From a bacterium (lineage in GTDB: Bacteria > Desulfobacterota > Anaeroferrophillalia > Anaeroferrophillales > Tharpellaceae): a stretch of DNA of 34,726 nucleotides. Position numbers and translations under genes: made by a program. This document shows, in pieces, positions 18,477-27,360 of the stretch; within the stretch, counting starts at the first letter, position 1, and every line of letters begins with the position of its first letter. The stretch spans positions 12,760-47,485 of the forward strand of contig JAOZQE010000002.1 in assembly GCA_029932385.1 (NCBI GenBank), in the 5' to 3' direction. Below the pieces are notes generated by a model. That model did no database searches, was not told where the DNA came from, and saw only the letters and a program-made list of their open reading frames with translations.

Positions 18477-18536
18477 TCTTAATTTTAATCTTAATTCACC
18501 GATAAATTTAACCACGAACGGATAAAACAATAAAAC

Positions 18537-20453
18537 ATGGCTCAGAAAAATAATAACAATAATAATGATTACGGTGCTGATGCAATCGAAGTCCTTAAGG
18601 GCCTCGATCCTGTCAAGATGCGGCCGGGAATGTATACAGATACAACCCGGCCCAACCATCTCGCACAGGAGGTTATCGACAACAGTGTTGATGAAGCGAT
18701 TGCCGGCTTTGCCAACCGTCTCGATGTAACCCTGCACTCGGACAACTCTATCTCGGTTAAAGATAACGGCCGGGGAATGCCGGTCGATATTCATCCCGAA
18801 GAGAAGGTTCCCGGAGTCGAGTTAATCATGACCAGACTCCATGCCGGAGCCAAATTCTCTCAGAAAAACTATCAGTGTTCCGGCGGCCTGCACGGGGTCG
18901 GAGTTTCAGTGGTAAACGCTCTTTCGGAACGCCTTGAAGTTGAAATCCGCCGTGACGGCGGCCGCTTCGGGTGCGCCTATGCTAACGGTGAGACCACTAA
19001 ACCTCTGCATCGGATAGAGGATATCGGTCGCCGCAACAACGGTACGACTATTCATTTCTGGCCCAACCCCAAATATTTTGATTCGGTTAAATTTGTAGCG
19101 ACCAGACTTATACATTCCCTGCGGGCCAAAGCGGTTCTCTGCCCCGGCCTCAAGGTCTCATTCAAAGACCTGATTAATGACAAAACCTACGAGTGGCACT
19201 TTATTGACGGTTTGTCCGACTACCTGAAACAAAGTTTAGGCAACTATCCACAGCTGCCGGAGCAACCCTTTACCCATAAATTCACCGGTGAACATGAAAA
19301 TGTTACCTGGGCCCTGACTTGGCTTCCTGAAGGTGGCGAACTGATCACTGAGAGCTATGTCAACCTGATTCCGACATCCCAGGGGGGCACCCATGTCAAC
19401 GGCCTGCGCAGCGGCCTGCAGTCGGCCTTCAGAGAGTTCTGTGATTTCCGCAACCTGCTGCCCCGGGGGCTCAAGCTCTCCCCCGAAGACAGTTGGGAAG
19501 GCTTAAGCTATATCATCTCCCTGAAAATGCCGGAACCTCAGTTTTCGGGCCAGACCAAAGAACGCCTGACCTCCCGGGAAAGCGCTTCATTTGTAGCCGG
19601 AGTGGTTAAAGACTCTTTCAGTCTCTGGCTCAATGAGAACCCGACCCTCGGTGAAGAGTTGGCGGCAATGGTCATCGCCAGCGCCCAGAAGCGGCAACGG
19701 GCGGCAAAGAAAATTGAACGAAAGAAGATCACCAGCGGCCCGGCCCTGCCGGGTAAACTTGCTGACTGCGTCTCCCAAGACCCCAACTTGAGTGAACTTT
19801 TTCTAGTTGAAGGCGACTCGGCCGGGGGCTCGGCCAAACAGGCCCGGGATCGCAATTTTCAGGCGGTTATGCCTTTAAGAGGCAAGATCTTAAACACCTG
19901 GGAGAGTGATGTCGAAAGTATCATGGCCTCAAAAGAGATTCACGATATCTCTTCCGCAATCGGGGTTGATCCGGGCTCACCCAAACTTGACGATCTCAGA
20001 TACGGCAAGATCTGCGTCCTCGCTGATGCCGACTCTGACGGCCTCCACATTGCCACCTTGATCTGCGCCCTCTTCCTGCGGCATTTCAAACCGCTGGTCA
20101 GCGCCGGGCATCTCTATATCGCAATGCCGCCGCTCTATCGAATTGACCGGGGAAAAGACATTTTCTATGCCCTTGACGAAGCTGAAAAAGAGGGTATTTT
20201 AGATCGCCTTAAAAGCGAGAAAAAAGCTGGCAAAATCAATCTCCAGCGTTTTAAGGGTCTGGGCGAGATGAACCCGCTGCAGCTTCGGGAAACCACTATG
20301 GCGCCGGAGACCCGCCGACTGGTCCGTCTCAACCTGGATAATGAAGAGGAAGATTTCAAAATAATGGATATGATGCTGGCCAAGAAAAGAGCCGCTGACC
20401 GGCGGCGCTGGCTCGAAGGTAAAGACCAGTTTATAAACTTAGACGCTAATTAA
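18537..20453 (+). CDS. parE: DNA topoisomerase IV subunit B (GyrB/ParE family)
   Basis: 638 aa; 'VLKGLDPVKMRPGMYTDTTRPNHLAQEVIDNSVDEAIAGFA', 'SGGLHGVGVSVVNALS', 'LFLVEGDSAGGSAKQARDRNFQAVMPLRGKILN', 'RFKGLGEMNPLQLRETTM'. Confidence 0.95.
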   Translation: MAQKNNNNNNDYGADAIEVLKGLDPVKMRPGMYTDTTRPNHLAQEVIDNSVDEAIAGFANRLDVTLHSDNSISVKDNGRGMPVDIHPEEKVPGVELIMTRLHAGAKFSQKNYQCSGGLHGVGVSVVNALSERLEVEIRRDGGRFGCAYANGETTKPLHRIEDIGRRNNGTTIHFWPNPKYFDSVKFVATRLIHSLRAKAVLCPGLKVSFKDLINDKTYEWHFIDGLSDYLKQSLGNYPQLPEQPFTHKFTGEHENVTWALTWLPEGGELITESYVNLIPTSQGGTHVNGLRSGLQSAFREFCDFRNLLPRGLKLSPEDSWEGLSYIISLKMPEPQFSGQTKERLTSRESASFVAGVVKDSFSLWLNENPTLGEELAAMVIASAQKRQRAAKKIERKKITSGPALPGKLADCVSQDPNLSELFLVEGDSAGGSAKQARDRNFQAVMPLRGKILNTWESDVESIMASKEIHDISSAIGVDPGSPKLDDLRYGKICVLADADSDGLHIATLICALFLRHFKPLVSAGHLYIAMPPLYRIDRGKDIFYALDEAEKEGILDRLKSEKKAGKINLQRFKGLGEMNPLQLRETTMAPETRRLVRLNLDNEEEDFKIMDMMLAKKRAADRRRWLEGKDQFINLDAN

Positions 20454-20507
20454 AGCCCGCAGACAAGTGGCCTTTTCAGAATATTTCTCTCTCTTAAAAA
20501 TGAGCTA

Positions 20508-22832
20508 ATGTTCCGCAAGTCACTAAATTTACTGTCAAGACACAAGGATCACATGAATCAGGACAACCACAACATAATTCAAGATACTACTGAGAAACAG
20601 TTTCTCGGTCAGTTTACAGAAAAAGCCTATTTAGAATACGCCATGTACGTCATCCTCGACCGGGCTCTGCCCTATATTGGTGACGGTCTTAAACCGGTAC
20701 AGCGGCGCATTATCTACGCGATGTCGGAACTCGGCCTTAAAGCCGGAGCTAAATACAAAAAATCGGCCCGAACGGTAGGTGACGTTTTAGGTAAGTTCCA
20801 TCCCCACGGTGATTCCGCCTGCTATGAAGCCATGGTGGTCATGGCCCAGCCTTTCACCTACCGCTATCCACTGGTCGACGGCCAGGGCAACTGGGGCGCT
20901 CCGGATGATCCAAAATCATTTGCCGCCATGCGTTACACTGAATCCCGACTTTCGGCCTATGCCGATCTTCTTTTAAGCGAACTCGGCAACGGTACGGTGG
21001 ACTGGGTTGATAATTTCGACGGCACCTTGAAAGAGCCGGAGCTGCTGCCCGCTCGCCTGCCTAATATTCTCTTAAATGGCAGCACCGGCATTGCCGTCGG
21101 CATGGCGACCGACATTCCGCCGCATAACCTGACCGAAGTCGCGGCGGCCTGCATCCATCTGCTTGACCATCCCCAAGCAACCACGGCGGAGCTCTGCAAC
21201 TGCATCAAGGGGCCGGATTTCCCCTCGCAAACTGAAATTATAACCCCGAATGAAGAGATCATCAGAATCTACGAAAAGGGTTCGGGCTCGATTAAAATGC
21301 GGGCCGTATATCACAAGGAAGATAACGACATCGTTATTACCGCTTTGCCGCATCAAGCCTCCGGTGCCCGGATTATGGAACAGATCGCGGCCCAGATGCA
21401 GGCAAAGAAACTGCCTCTGGTCGCCGACTTGCGGGATGAATCAGACAATGAAGAACCGATTCGCCTGGTCATTATCCCGCGCTCAAACCGGGTTGACAGT
21501 GAACAGTTAATGGCCCACCTTTTTGCGACTACTGATCTTGAAAAAAACTACCGCGTCAATCTCAATCTGATCGCTCTCGACGGCCGCCCCCGGGTTATGA
21601 ATCTGGCCGAGATTTTAAGTGAATGGCTGACCTTTCGTACTGATGTTGTCAGGCGGCGGCTCAACTACCGCTTAGACAAAGTTAAGGCCCGGCTCCATAT
21701 TCTAACCGGTCTGCTGATTGCATTCTTAAATCTTGATGAAATTATTGAGATTATCCGCAACAATGACCGGCCGAAACCGATTCTCATAGAACGTTTTAAT
21801 TTAAGTGAAATCCAGGCGGAAGCCATTCTGGAACTCAAATTGCGTCACCTGGCCAAGCTTGAAGAGATGAAGATTAAGGGTGAAGAGGATGAGCTCGAAA
21901 AAGAGCGCCGGGCCCTCGAAGAGATCCTTGACTCAAGCCGCAAACTGAAAAGTCTGATCCGCAAAGAGATCAAAGCCTGCGCCAAACAGTTCGGCGATAA
22001 ACGCCGCTCGCCCATGGTAAGCCGTTCCGAAGCCCAGGCCCTGACCACGATCGACCTGCTGCCGACCGAAGCAATTACGGTCATTCTTTCGGACAAAGGC
22101 TGGATCAGAGCCGCCAAGGGGCACGATATCAATCCCGAAAAGGTCAACTACCGGGTTGGCGACAGTTTCAAAAGTGCGGTACCGGGCCGCAGTAATCAAC
22201 CGGTAATTCTTCTCGCAGCAAACGGTCGCTGTTACACGCTGCCCTCTCATAACCTGCCTTCAGCCCGGAGTCACGGAGAGCCGTTGAGCGGCCGCCTGCA
22301 ACTTGAAAACAATGCCCCGATAGAGCATATGCTGATGGGGGAAGAGAATAATCTCTTTCTGCTGGCATCTGACGCGGGCTACGGCTTCATCGCCAGACTT
22401 TCTGATCTGATCAGTAAAAATAAGAGCGGCAAAGCCGTTCTAACACTGCCGCCTAACGCCCGGCCCCTGGCCCCGTTAGCGGTCAGAAACCTGCAGGAGG
22501 AAAGCCTGGTAGCCTTAAGCAGCAGCGGCCGCATACTGATCTTCTCACTCACCCAACTACCGCTGCTACCCCGGGGTAAAGGCAATAAAATTATTAATCT
22601 GACCCCAAGCCGCGGCAAGCATAAAAAAGAGATCCTTAAATCCATGGTTATCCTGCCGGACGAGGCAAGCCTGAAAATTTACGCCGGTCGCCGCCATCTG
22701 ACTTTGAAAAAAGAGAGCCTTGAAAGTTATATCGGTAATCGTGGCCGCCGCGGCCAGATGTTGCCGCACGGCCTGCAGCGGGCAGAGCAACTTGAAGTGA
22801 TTACGGCAAAGGAGAGCAGTGATGAAGATTGA
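20508..22832 (+). CDS. parC: DNA topoisomerase IV subunit A (GyrA/ParC family)
   Basis: 774 aa; '[36 protein letters not shown]', '[32 protein letters not shown]', '[11 protein letters not shown]', '[16 protein letters not shown]'. The true start may be the ATG at about 20553 (MNQDNHN…). Confidence 0.95.
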   Translation: MFRKSLNLLSRHKDHMNQDNHNIIQDTTEKQFLGQFTEKAYLEYAMYVILDRALPYIGDGLKPVQRRIIYAMSELGLKAGAKYKKSARTVGDVLGKFHPHGDSACYEAMVVMAQPFTYRYPLVDGQGNWGAPDDPKSFAAMRYTESRLSAYADLLLSELGNGTVDWVDNFDGTLKEPELLPARLPNILLNGSTGIAVGMATDIPPHNLTEVAAACIHLLDHPQATTAELCNCIKGPDFPSQTEIITPNEEIIRIYEKGSGSIKMRAVYHKEDNDIVITALPHQASGARIMEQIAAQMQAKKLPLVADLRDESDNEEPIRLVIIPRSNRVDSEQLMAHLFATTDLEKNYRVNLNLIALDGRPRVMNLAEILSEWLTFRTDVVRRRLNYRLDKVKARLHILTGLLIAFLNLDEIIEIIRNNDRPKPILIERFNLSEIQAEAILELKLRHLAKLEEMKIKGEEDELEKERRALEEILDSSRKLKSLIRKEIKACAKQFGDKRRSPMVSRSEAQALTTIDLLPTEAITVILSDKGWIRAAKGHDINPEKVNYRVGDSFKSAVPGRSNQPVILLAANGRCYTLPSHNLPSARSHGEPLSGRLQLENNAPIEHMLMGEENNLFLLASDAGYGFIARLSDLISKNKSGKAVLTLPPNARPLAPLAVRNLQEESLVALSSSGRILIFSLTQLPLLPRGKGNKIINLTPSRGKHKKEILKSMVILPDEASLKIYAGRRHLTLKKESLESYIGNRGRRGQMLPHGLQRAEQLEVITAKESSDED

Positions 22833-23160
22833 TTGGGCCTATATGCGTAAAGGCTGAACTTCATGTAAAAAAGCCCAGGAGTTCCTGGATGAGTACAAAC
22901 TGCAGATCAAAGAGGTAACCGATGCCCGTAAGAAACGGATTGATCACGAAGCTGCCTGGCAGATCTTAAGCCGGGCAGAAACGATAACTGTAGCCAAAGG
23001 CAAAAAACAACTCAATTTCACCCCTACAGACGCTAACCGGGATGAGATTCTCAAGGCGGCAATGGGACCCAGTGGCAATCTGCGGGCCCCGACCTTAAGA
23101 ATCGGCACGCGACTTGTGACAGGATTCAATCCGGAACTCTATCAAACCATATTTTCCTGA
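22822..23160 (+). CDS. Putative ArsC/Spx-like thioredoxin-fold selenoprotein: UGA (22855-22857) read as selenocysteine in a UxxC motif
   Basis: Not in ORF track because of in-frame TGA. Translation: [122 protein letters not shown] 7 nt upstream; start overlaps the parC stop, stop overlaps the next start (TGATG); fills the only un-called 327-nt hole in a dense operon; C-terminal '[26 protein letters not shown]' looks like the ArsC-family (seleno)protein group. Confidence 0.9.
22859..22893 (+). promoter_or_regulatory. Candidate bacterial SECIS element downstream of UGA-Sec
   Basis: Lower stem 22860-22864 (TTCAT)/22889-22893 (ATGAG, includes one G-U), 10-nt 5' bulge, upper stem CCAGG (22875-22879)/CCTGG (22884-22888), apical loop AGUU with G at loop position 2; loop begins 22 nt after the UGA. 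Confidence 0.75.
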
Positions 23161-24662
23161 TGGATGATGCCAGTTTAGAAGTCATGGTTGCGGCCCTGGC
23201 GGAGGAGCTGCAGGAGACCTTCATTACCAAGGTCCACCAGATGACTCCCTACCACCTGCTGTTACGCCTCCGGGGCGGCGGCCGCGGTGGTGAGCGGCGC
23301 CTGCTGATATCGGCGGCACCCCGGGAAGCGGGACTTCATATAAGCTCCCGCCGCTACCTCAACCCTCCCAGACCTTTACGTTTCTGCGCCTACCTCCGCC
23401 ACCATTTTCAGGGAGCAAAAATAAAAACCATCGAAAAGGTCGTCGGCGATCGCATTGTCATCATCAGAGCGGCCCGCCGGCACGAAGAGGAGAAACAACT
23501 CATCATTGAACTTATCGGGAAACGTGGCAACGTTCTCATGACCCGGGGAGAAGAGATGCTGATCGGGGCCTTAATGCTCGAAAAAGGTACGCCCCAGCGG
23601 CTTAAAACCGGCAGCCCCTATCAACTGCCGGAGCCGGTCTGCGAAACTGCCACCGACAACCGGCCCGCCATCTTATTTGAGACTATCGGCATCAACGATT
23701 TCAGAACCCGGCCGGAGCAATTACAGACTCAATATGATAACTGGTTTTTCCCGCACTACAAAAAACATTATGGTGATCTCGAAACTCGGAATTCAAGCAA
23801 AGCGTTACAACAATATCAACGCCGTTTGCAGAAAAGAGTGAAGAAACTGACAGCCGAACAGCAAGAAAAGGCTAAGCATATTGATGACAACCGCTTCGGC
23901 GATCTTCTCAAAGGAGAGATTCACAGACTTAAAAGAGGATGCGAAAAGGTAGTGGTCACCGACTACTACTCTACCACCCTGGAAAAAATCGAACTCAGCC
24001 TCAACCCCGCTTTAAGCCCGTTGGCAAACATGGAAAAGTTTTATAAAAATGCCAAAAAGGCCAAACGTGGACTCAAGCTAATCGGCAAACGCCTGCTGGC
24101 CACCGAACAGGAAAAAATTTATGCGCAGGAGCTCCTTTTTCAACTCAACTGCCTGACCGCTGACCCGGATCGGGAAATCTCGGATGAAGAACAGGAACTT
24201 CTGGAACTGGCTGCGGCTATAACCGAAAAAAGAGGCCGCCGACAGCAGCCGGATGCCGCACCCAGACGACCGCAAGCGCAAGTAAAAAACCGCAATCATA
24301 AACACCGGGGAGTTGAAAGGATCGACGGTATCAGCGGTGGCATCATCTATCTCGGCCGCAATGTCATCGGCAACGAAAACATCTACCGTCACTTAGGATC
24401 TCCGGATGACCTCTGGTTTCATGTCCACAACCATCCCGGGGCCCATGTCCTGCTGAAAAATGCTCCGGGAACTGCGGCATGCGAAGAAGAAAAAATGCAG
24501 GCCGCAGCCCTGGCCGCTACCAACTCAAAGGCTGCCTCGGAAAAGATAGTCGAAGTCACCATGATCCAGGTAAAATACCTGCGCAAGCCCAAAGGCGGCC
24601 GTTTAGGACAACTTCTTTTAAGCGGGCCGCAACAGATCTTGAGAGTAAATAACCATGGATAA
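23160..24662 (+). CDS. NFACT family protein (RqcH/FbpA-like, NFACT-N and NFACT-R domains)
   Basis: 500 aa; 'VMVAALAEELQETFITKVHQ', 'LHISSRRYLNPPRPLRFCAYLRHHFQGAKIKTIEKVVGDRIVII', 'LIGKRGNVLM', NFACT-R 'IYLGRNVIGNENIYRHLGSPDDLWFHVHNHPGAHVLLKN'. Confidence 0.9.
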   Translation: MDDASLEVMVAALAEELQETFITKVHQMTPYHLLLRLRGGGRGGERRLLISAAPREAGLHISSRRYLNPPRPLRFCAYLRHHFQGAKIKTIEKVVGDRIVIIRAARRHEEEKQLIIELIGKRGNVLMTRGEEMLIGALMLEKGTPQRLKTGSPYQLPEPVCETATDNRPAILFETIGINDFRTRPEQLQTQYDNWFFPHYKKHYGDLETRNSSKALQQYQRRLQKRVKKLTAEQQEKAKHIDDNRFGDLLKGEIHRLKRGCEKVVVTDYYSTTLEKIELSLNPALSPLANMEKFYKNAKKAKRGLKLIGKRLLATEQEKIYAQELLFQLNCLTADPDREISDEEQELLELAAAITEKRGRRQQPDAAPRRPQAQVKNRNHKHRGVERIDGISGGIIYLGRNVIGNENIYRHLGSPDDLWFHVHNHPGAHVLLKNAPGTAACEEEKMQAAALAATNSKAASEKIVEVTMIQVKYLRKPKGGRLGQLLLSGPQQILRVNNHG

Positions 24663-26052
24663 ACTGATTGACCCTCTCGCTCGGCAACTCACGGCCCGGC
24701 TTAAAGACGCAGGTTTCCGGTCGGAACAGATTGTCGCTGACAAAGTATTACGAACCTGTTACGGCTACGATGCGACCCGCCAGAGTTCTGACCCGCTGTT
24801 AGCGCTGCTGCCTGAAAATGAGCTGCAGGTACAAACCATCCTTAGACTGGCTACCGAAAAAAATCTTAAAATCTTTCCCCGGGGAGCCGGAAGCGGAATG
24901 TCGGGCGGGGCGATTCCAAGCGCCGACGGCATTATTCTCTCGCTGACCAGAATGAGACGAATCCTGGAAATCGATGAAGACAATATGATCGCCACGGTCG
25001 AACCGGGGGTGGTTACCGGCGACCTGCAGGAGGAGGTCGGCAAATTTGGCCTTTTTTATCCACCCGACCCGGCCAGCCTTGCATTTTCAACCATCGGCGG
25101 CAATGTCACCGAAAACGCCGGGGGCCCGCGGGCCGTCAAATACGGAGTGACCGGCAACTTTGTCATGGGCCTTGAAGCCTATCTGATCAACGGCGAAAAG
25201 ATAACCTGCGGCAACAAATGCATCAAATCGGTATCAGGTTACGATCTCACCTCTCTTCTGGTCGGTTCGGAGGGGACTCTGGCGGTAATCACCAAAATCC
25301 TTTTGAAACTTTTGCCGGCTCCGGAGACTGCAAAAACCTCACTCCTGGCCTTCTCGTCAATGACTGCGGCCGCCCATGCCGTAAACGCGATGTTTAAATA
25401 CCAGATCAATCCTTCAACCATCGAATTTCTTGATCATCATTCCATCAATGCGGTACGTTCCGAACTGCCGTTCGCTCTGCCGGAAGCTGCGGATACGGTT
25501 CTCTTAGTCGAGATCGACGGCCCTGAAGCCCAGGTTAAAAATCAGAGCAAAAAACTCAATGAGCTCTTCAAAAATGACGCTCTGCTTCTGATTGATGCCA
25601 AAGATGAAAGTGAGCGAGAACAACTCTGGCTCGCCCGCCGTAAACTGTCACCCGCAATCGCTAATATCGCACCTCACAAAATCAATGAAGATATCGCAGT
25701 ACCGCTGGCGGCAATCCCTGAGGTAATCTCTAATTTAGAGGAGCTCTCCCGGGAAATCAACCTGCCGATCGTCTGTTTCGGCCATGCCGGTGACGGCAAT
25801 ATCCATGTTAATGTCATGCTCGATAAAAATGACCCCGACCAGGCGGAACGGGGCCGTAAGGGAATCGATAAAATTTTTGCCATAACTCTGGAAGCGGGCG
25901 GTACGCTCTCCGGAGAGCACGGAATCGGCAATACCAAATCGGCCTATTTCGACAAGGAGTGGGATCCTGTAACCATTGCCACGATGCGAGCCGTAAAAAA
26001 GGCTTTTGACCCCGACAATCGACTTAATCCCGGGAAAATTTTCCCGCTCTGA
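24655..26052 (+). CDS. FAD-binding oxidoreductase, glycolate/lactate oxidase GlcD-like
   Basis: 465 aa; 'IFPRGAGSGMSGGAIPSADGIILSLTRMRRILEID', 'STIGGNVTENAGGPRAVKYGVTGNFVMGLE', 'CFGHAGDGNIHVNVM', 'GEHGIGNTKSAYFDKEW…AFDPDNRLNPGKIF'. Confidence 0.95.
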   Translation: MDKLIDPLARQLTARLKDAGFRSEQIVADKVLRTCYGYDATRQSSDPLLALLPENELQVQTILRLATEKNLKIFPRGAGSGMSGGAIPSADGIILSLTRMRRILEIDEDNMIATVEPGVVTGDLQEEVGKFGLFYPPDPASLAFSTIGGNVTENAGGPRAVKYGVTGNFVMGLEAYLINGEKITCGNKCIKSVSGYDLTSLLVGSEGTLAVITKILLKLLPAPETAKTSLLAFSSMTAAAHAVNAMFKYQINPSTIEFLDHHSINAVRSELPFALPEAADTVLLVEIDGPEAQVKNQSKKLNELFKNDALLLIDAKDESEREQLWLARRKLSPAIANIAPHKINEDIAVPLAAIPEVISNLEELSREINLPIVCFGHAGDGNIHVNVMLDKNDPDQAERGRKGIDKIFAITLEAGGTLSGEHGIGNTKSAYFDKEWDPVTIATMRAVKKAFDPDNRLNPGKIFPL

Positions 26053-26081
26053 GACAGCCTTAATCACACTGATACAAGCTT

Positions 26082-27335
26082 ATGACTATGACACCATTTG
26101 AGATCGAAGAAGAACTTAAAAAATGTGTTAAATGCGGTGCCTGTATGGCGGTCTGTCCCATCTACCGGCAGACTGGACGTGAGGATATGGTCGCGCGCGG
26201 CAAGCTTAACCTGATCGAGCTAATCAAAGGCAGTAAAGAACTGCCGGCCGGCTGGCTTGAGGCGGTTGATTACTGTCTCCTCTGCTGCTCCTGTGAAGAG
26301 AACTGTTCCAAAGGGGTGAAGATAACTGAGATTATTGCCGCAGCCCGGGTTCAGCAAACAGAAATCATGGGTTTGAATCCGATTAAAAAAGGGGTTTTTG
26401 CCCTTCTTAAAAACCGCATTATATCGATCTCCAGATTTGTCAAACTGGGGTCTTTCGGACAGTGGCTGCTATGGCAGCGCCTACCGCGCCACAGCGGTCT
26501 GGTGCGCCGGCTGCCGCTGCCGGGAATTGATGAAAAAACCGTTATCCCGGCCCTGCCGAAACGTAATCTTGATGACCTTCTGCGCAAGCAACGGGCTGCA
26601 GCTGGTTTGCAACCGATACTTTTTTTCCCGGGCTGTGCGACCCGTTATCTCCATCCTCAAATGGGACTTGATCTGATTTTTGTTCTGGAAAAACTTGGGT
26701 TTAATGCCATCGTCCCGCCGGAGTTCAAATGCTGCGGCATGGTCACCTGGGGAGCCGGCGATGAAAGCACCAGTGCAAAACTTAAGCAGGCAAACCTCAA
26801 GGTTTTACATGAAAATGCCGGGATCAAGCAGCTGGTTACCGGATGTGCCTCCTGCGGGCACGCCCTTAAAGATTACGACGGCCGGCCGCAGAACTGCGAG
26901 ATTCTAGATATCAGCGAATTCCTGTTCCAACACCGGGAAAAACTTGAAGATCTGCTCGGGAAAAGAAAACTTAGGCAGAAAATCACTTATCACGACCCCT
27001 GCCATCTACGCAAAGGCCAAGGTGTTTCCAAAGAGCCACGCTGGCTGCTCAATTTGATCGCCGGAGAAAATTTTATCGAGATGCGCCACCCCGAACGCTG
27101 TTGCGGGGCAGGCGGAACCTTCGGCATAACCCACAAGGAGCTCTCCCGCAAAATCCTCAAGGAGAAGACTCTGGCAGCCGATGCCACCGGCGCCGGAATT
27201 GTTGCCAGCGGCTGCCCGGGATGCATACTGCAACTTACCGAGGGCGCGGTAGTGGCGGAAAGCGACTGGCAGGCTGAACATCCGATAACCCTGTTGGCAA
27301 ATCTGTTGCACCAGACTGAACCAGAAGAGAGATAA
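26082..27335 (+). CDS. (Fe-S)-binding protein, GlcF/HdrD-like with two 4Fe-4S and two CCG domains
   Basis: 417 aa; '[20 protein letters not shown]', '[15 protein letters not shown]', '[14 protein letters not shown]', '[11 protein letters not shown]'; directly after the GlcD-like gene. Confidence 0.94.
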   Translation: MTMTPFEIEEELKKCVKCGACMAVCPIYRQTGREDMVARGKLNLIELIKGSKELPAGWLEAVDYCLLCCSCEENCSKGVKITEIIAAARVQQTEIMGLNPIKKGVFALLKNRIISISRFVKLGSFGQWLLWQRLPRHSGLVRRLPLPGIDEKTVIPALPKRNLDDLLRKQRAAAGLQPILFFPGCATRYLHPQMGLDLIFVLEKLGFNAIVPPEFKCCGMVTWGAGDESTSAKLKQANLKVLHENAGIKQLVTGCASCGHALKDYDGRPQNCEILDISEFLFQHREKLEDLLGKRKLRQKITYHDPCHLRKGQGVSKEPRWLLNLIAGENFIEMRHPERCCGAGGTFGITHKELSRKILKEKTLAADATGAGIVASGCPGCILQLTEGAVVAESDWQAEHPITLLANLLHQTEPEER

Positions 27336-27360
27336 TAAACCTCGTCAAGGTAATCTCAAA

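Noticed and set aside
22944-23129. Minus-strand 61-aa ORF opposite the selenoprotein frame
   Set aside because: Shadow ORF antisense to the recoded plus-strand CDS; no recognisable domain.
22822-23160. Interpretation of the TGA at 22855 as a nonsense mutation or sequencing error (pseudogene)
   Set aside because: The rest of the frame is intact, TGA is exactly at a redox-motif position (UxxC), a SECIS-like hairpin follows, and RBS and gene overlaps are maintained. A decayed gene would not be expected to retain all of these; still needs genome-level selABCD confirmation.
26082-27335. Checked the GlcF/HdrD-like protein as a second selenoprotein
   Set aside because: All cluster and CCG positions are encoded by Cys codons and the ORF is uninterrupted; no in-frame UGA.
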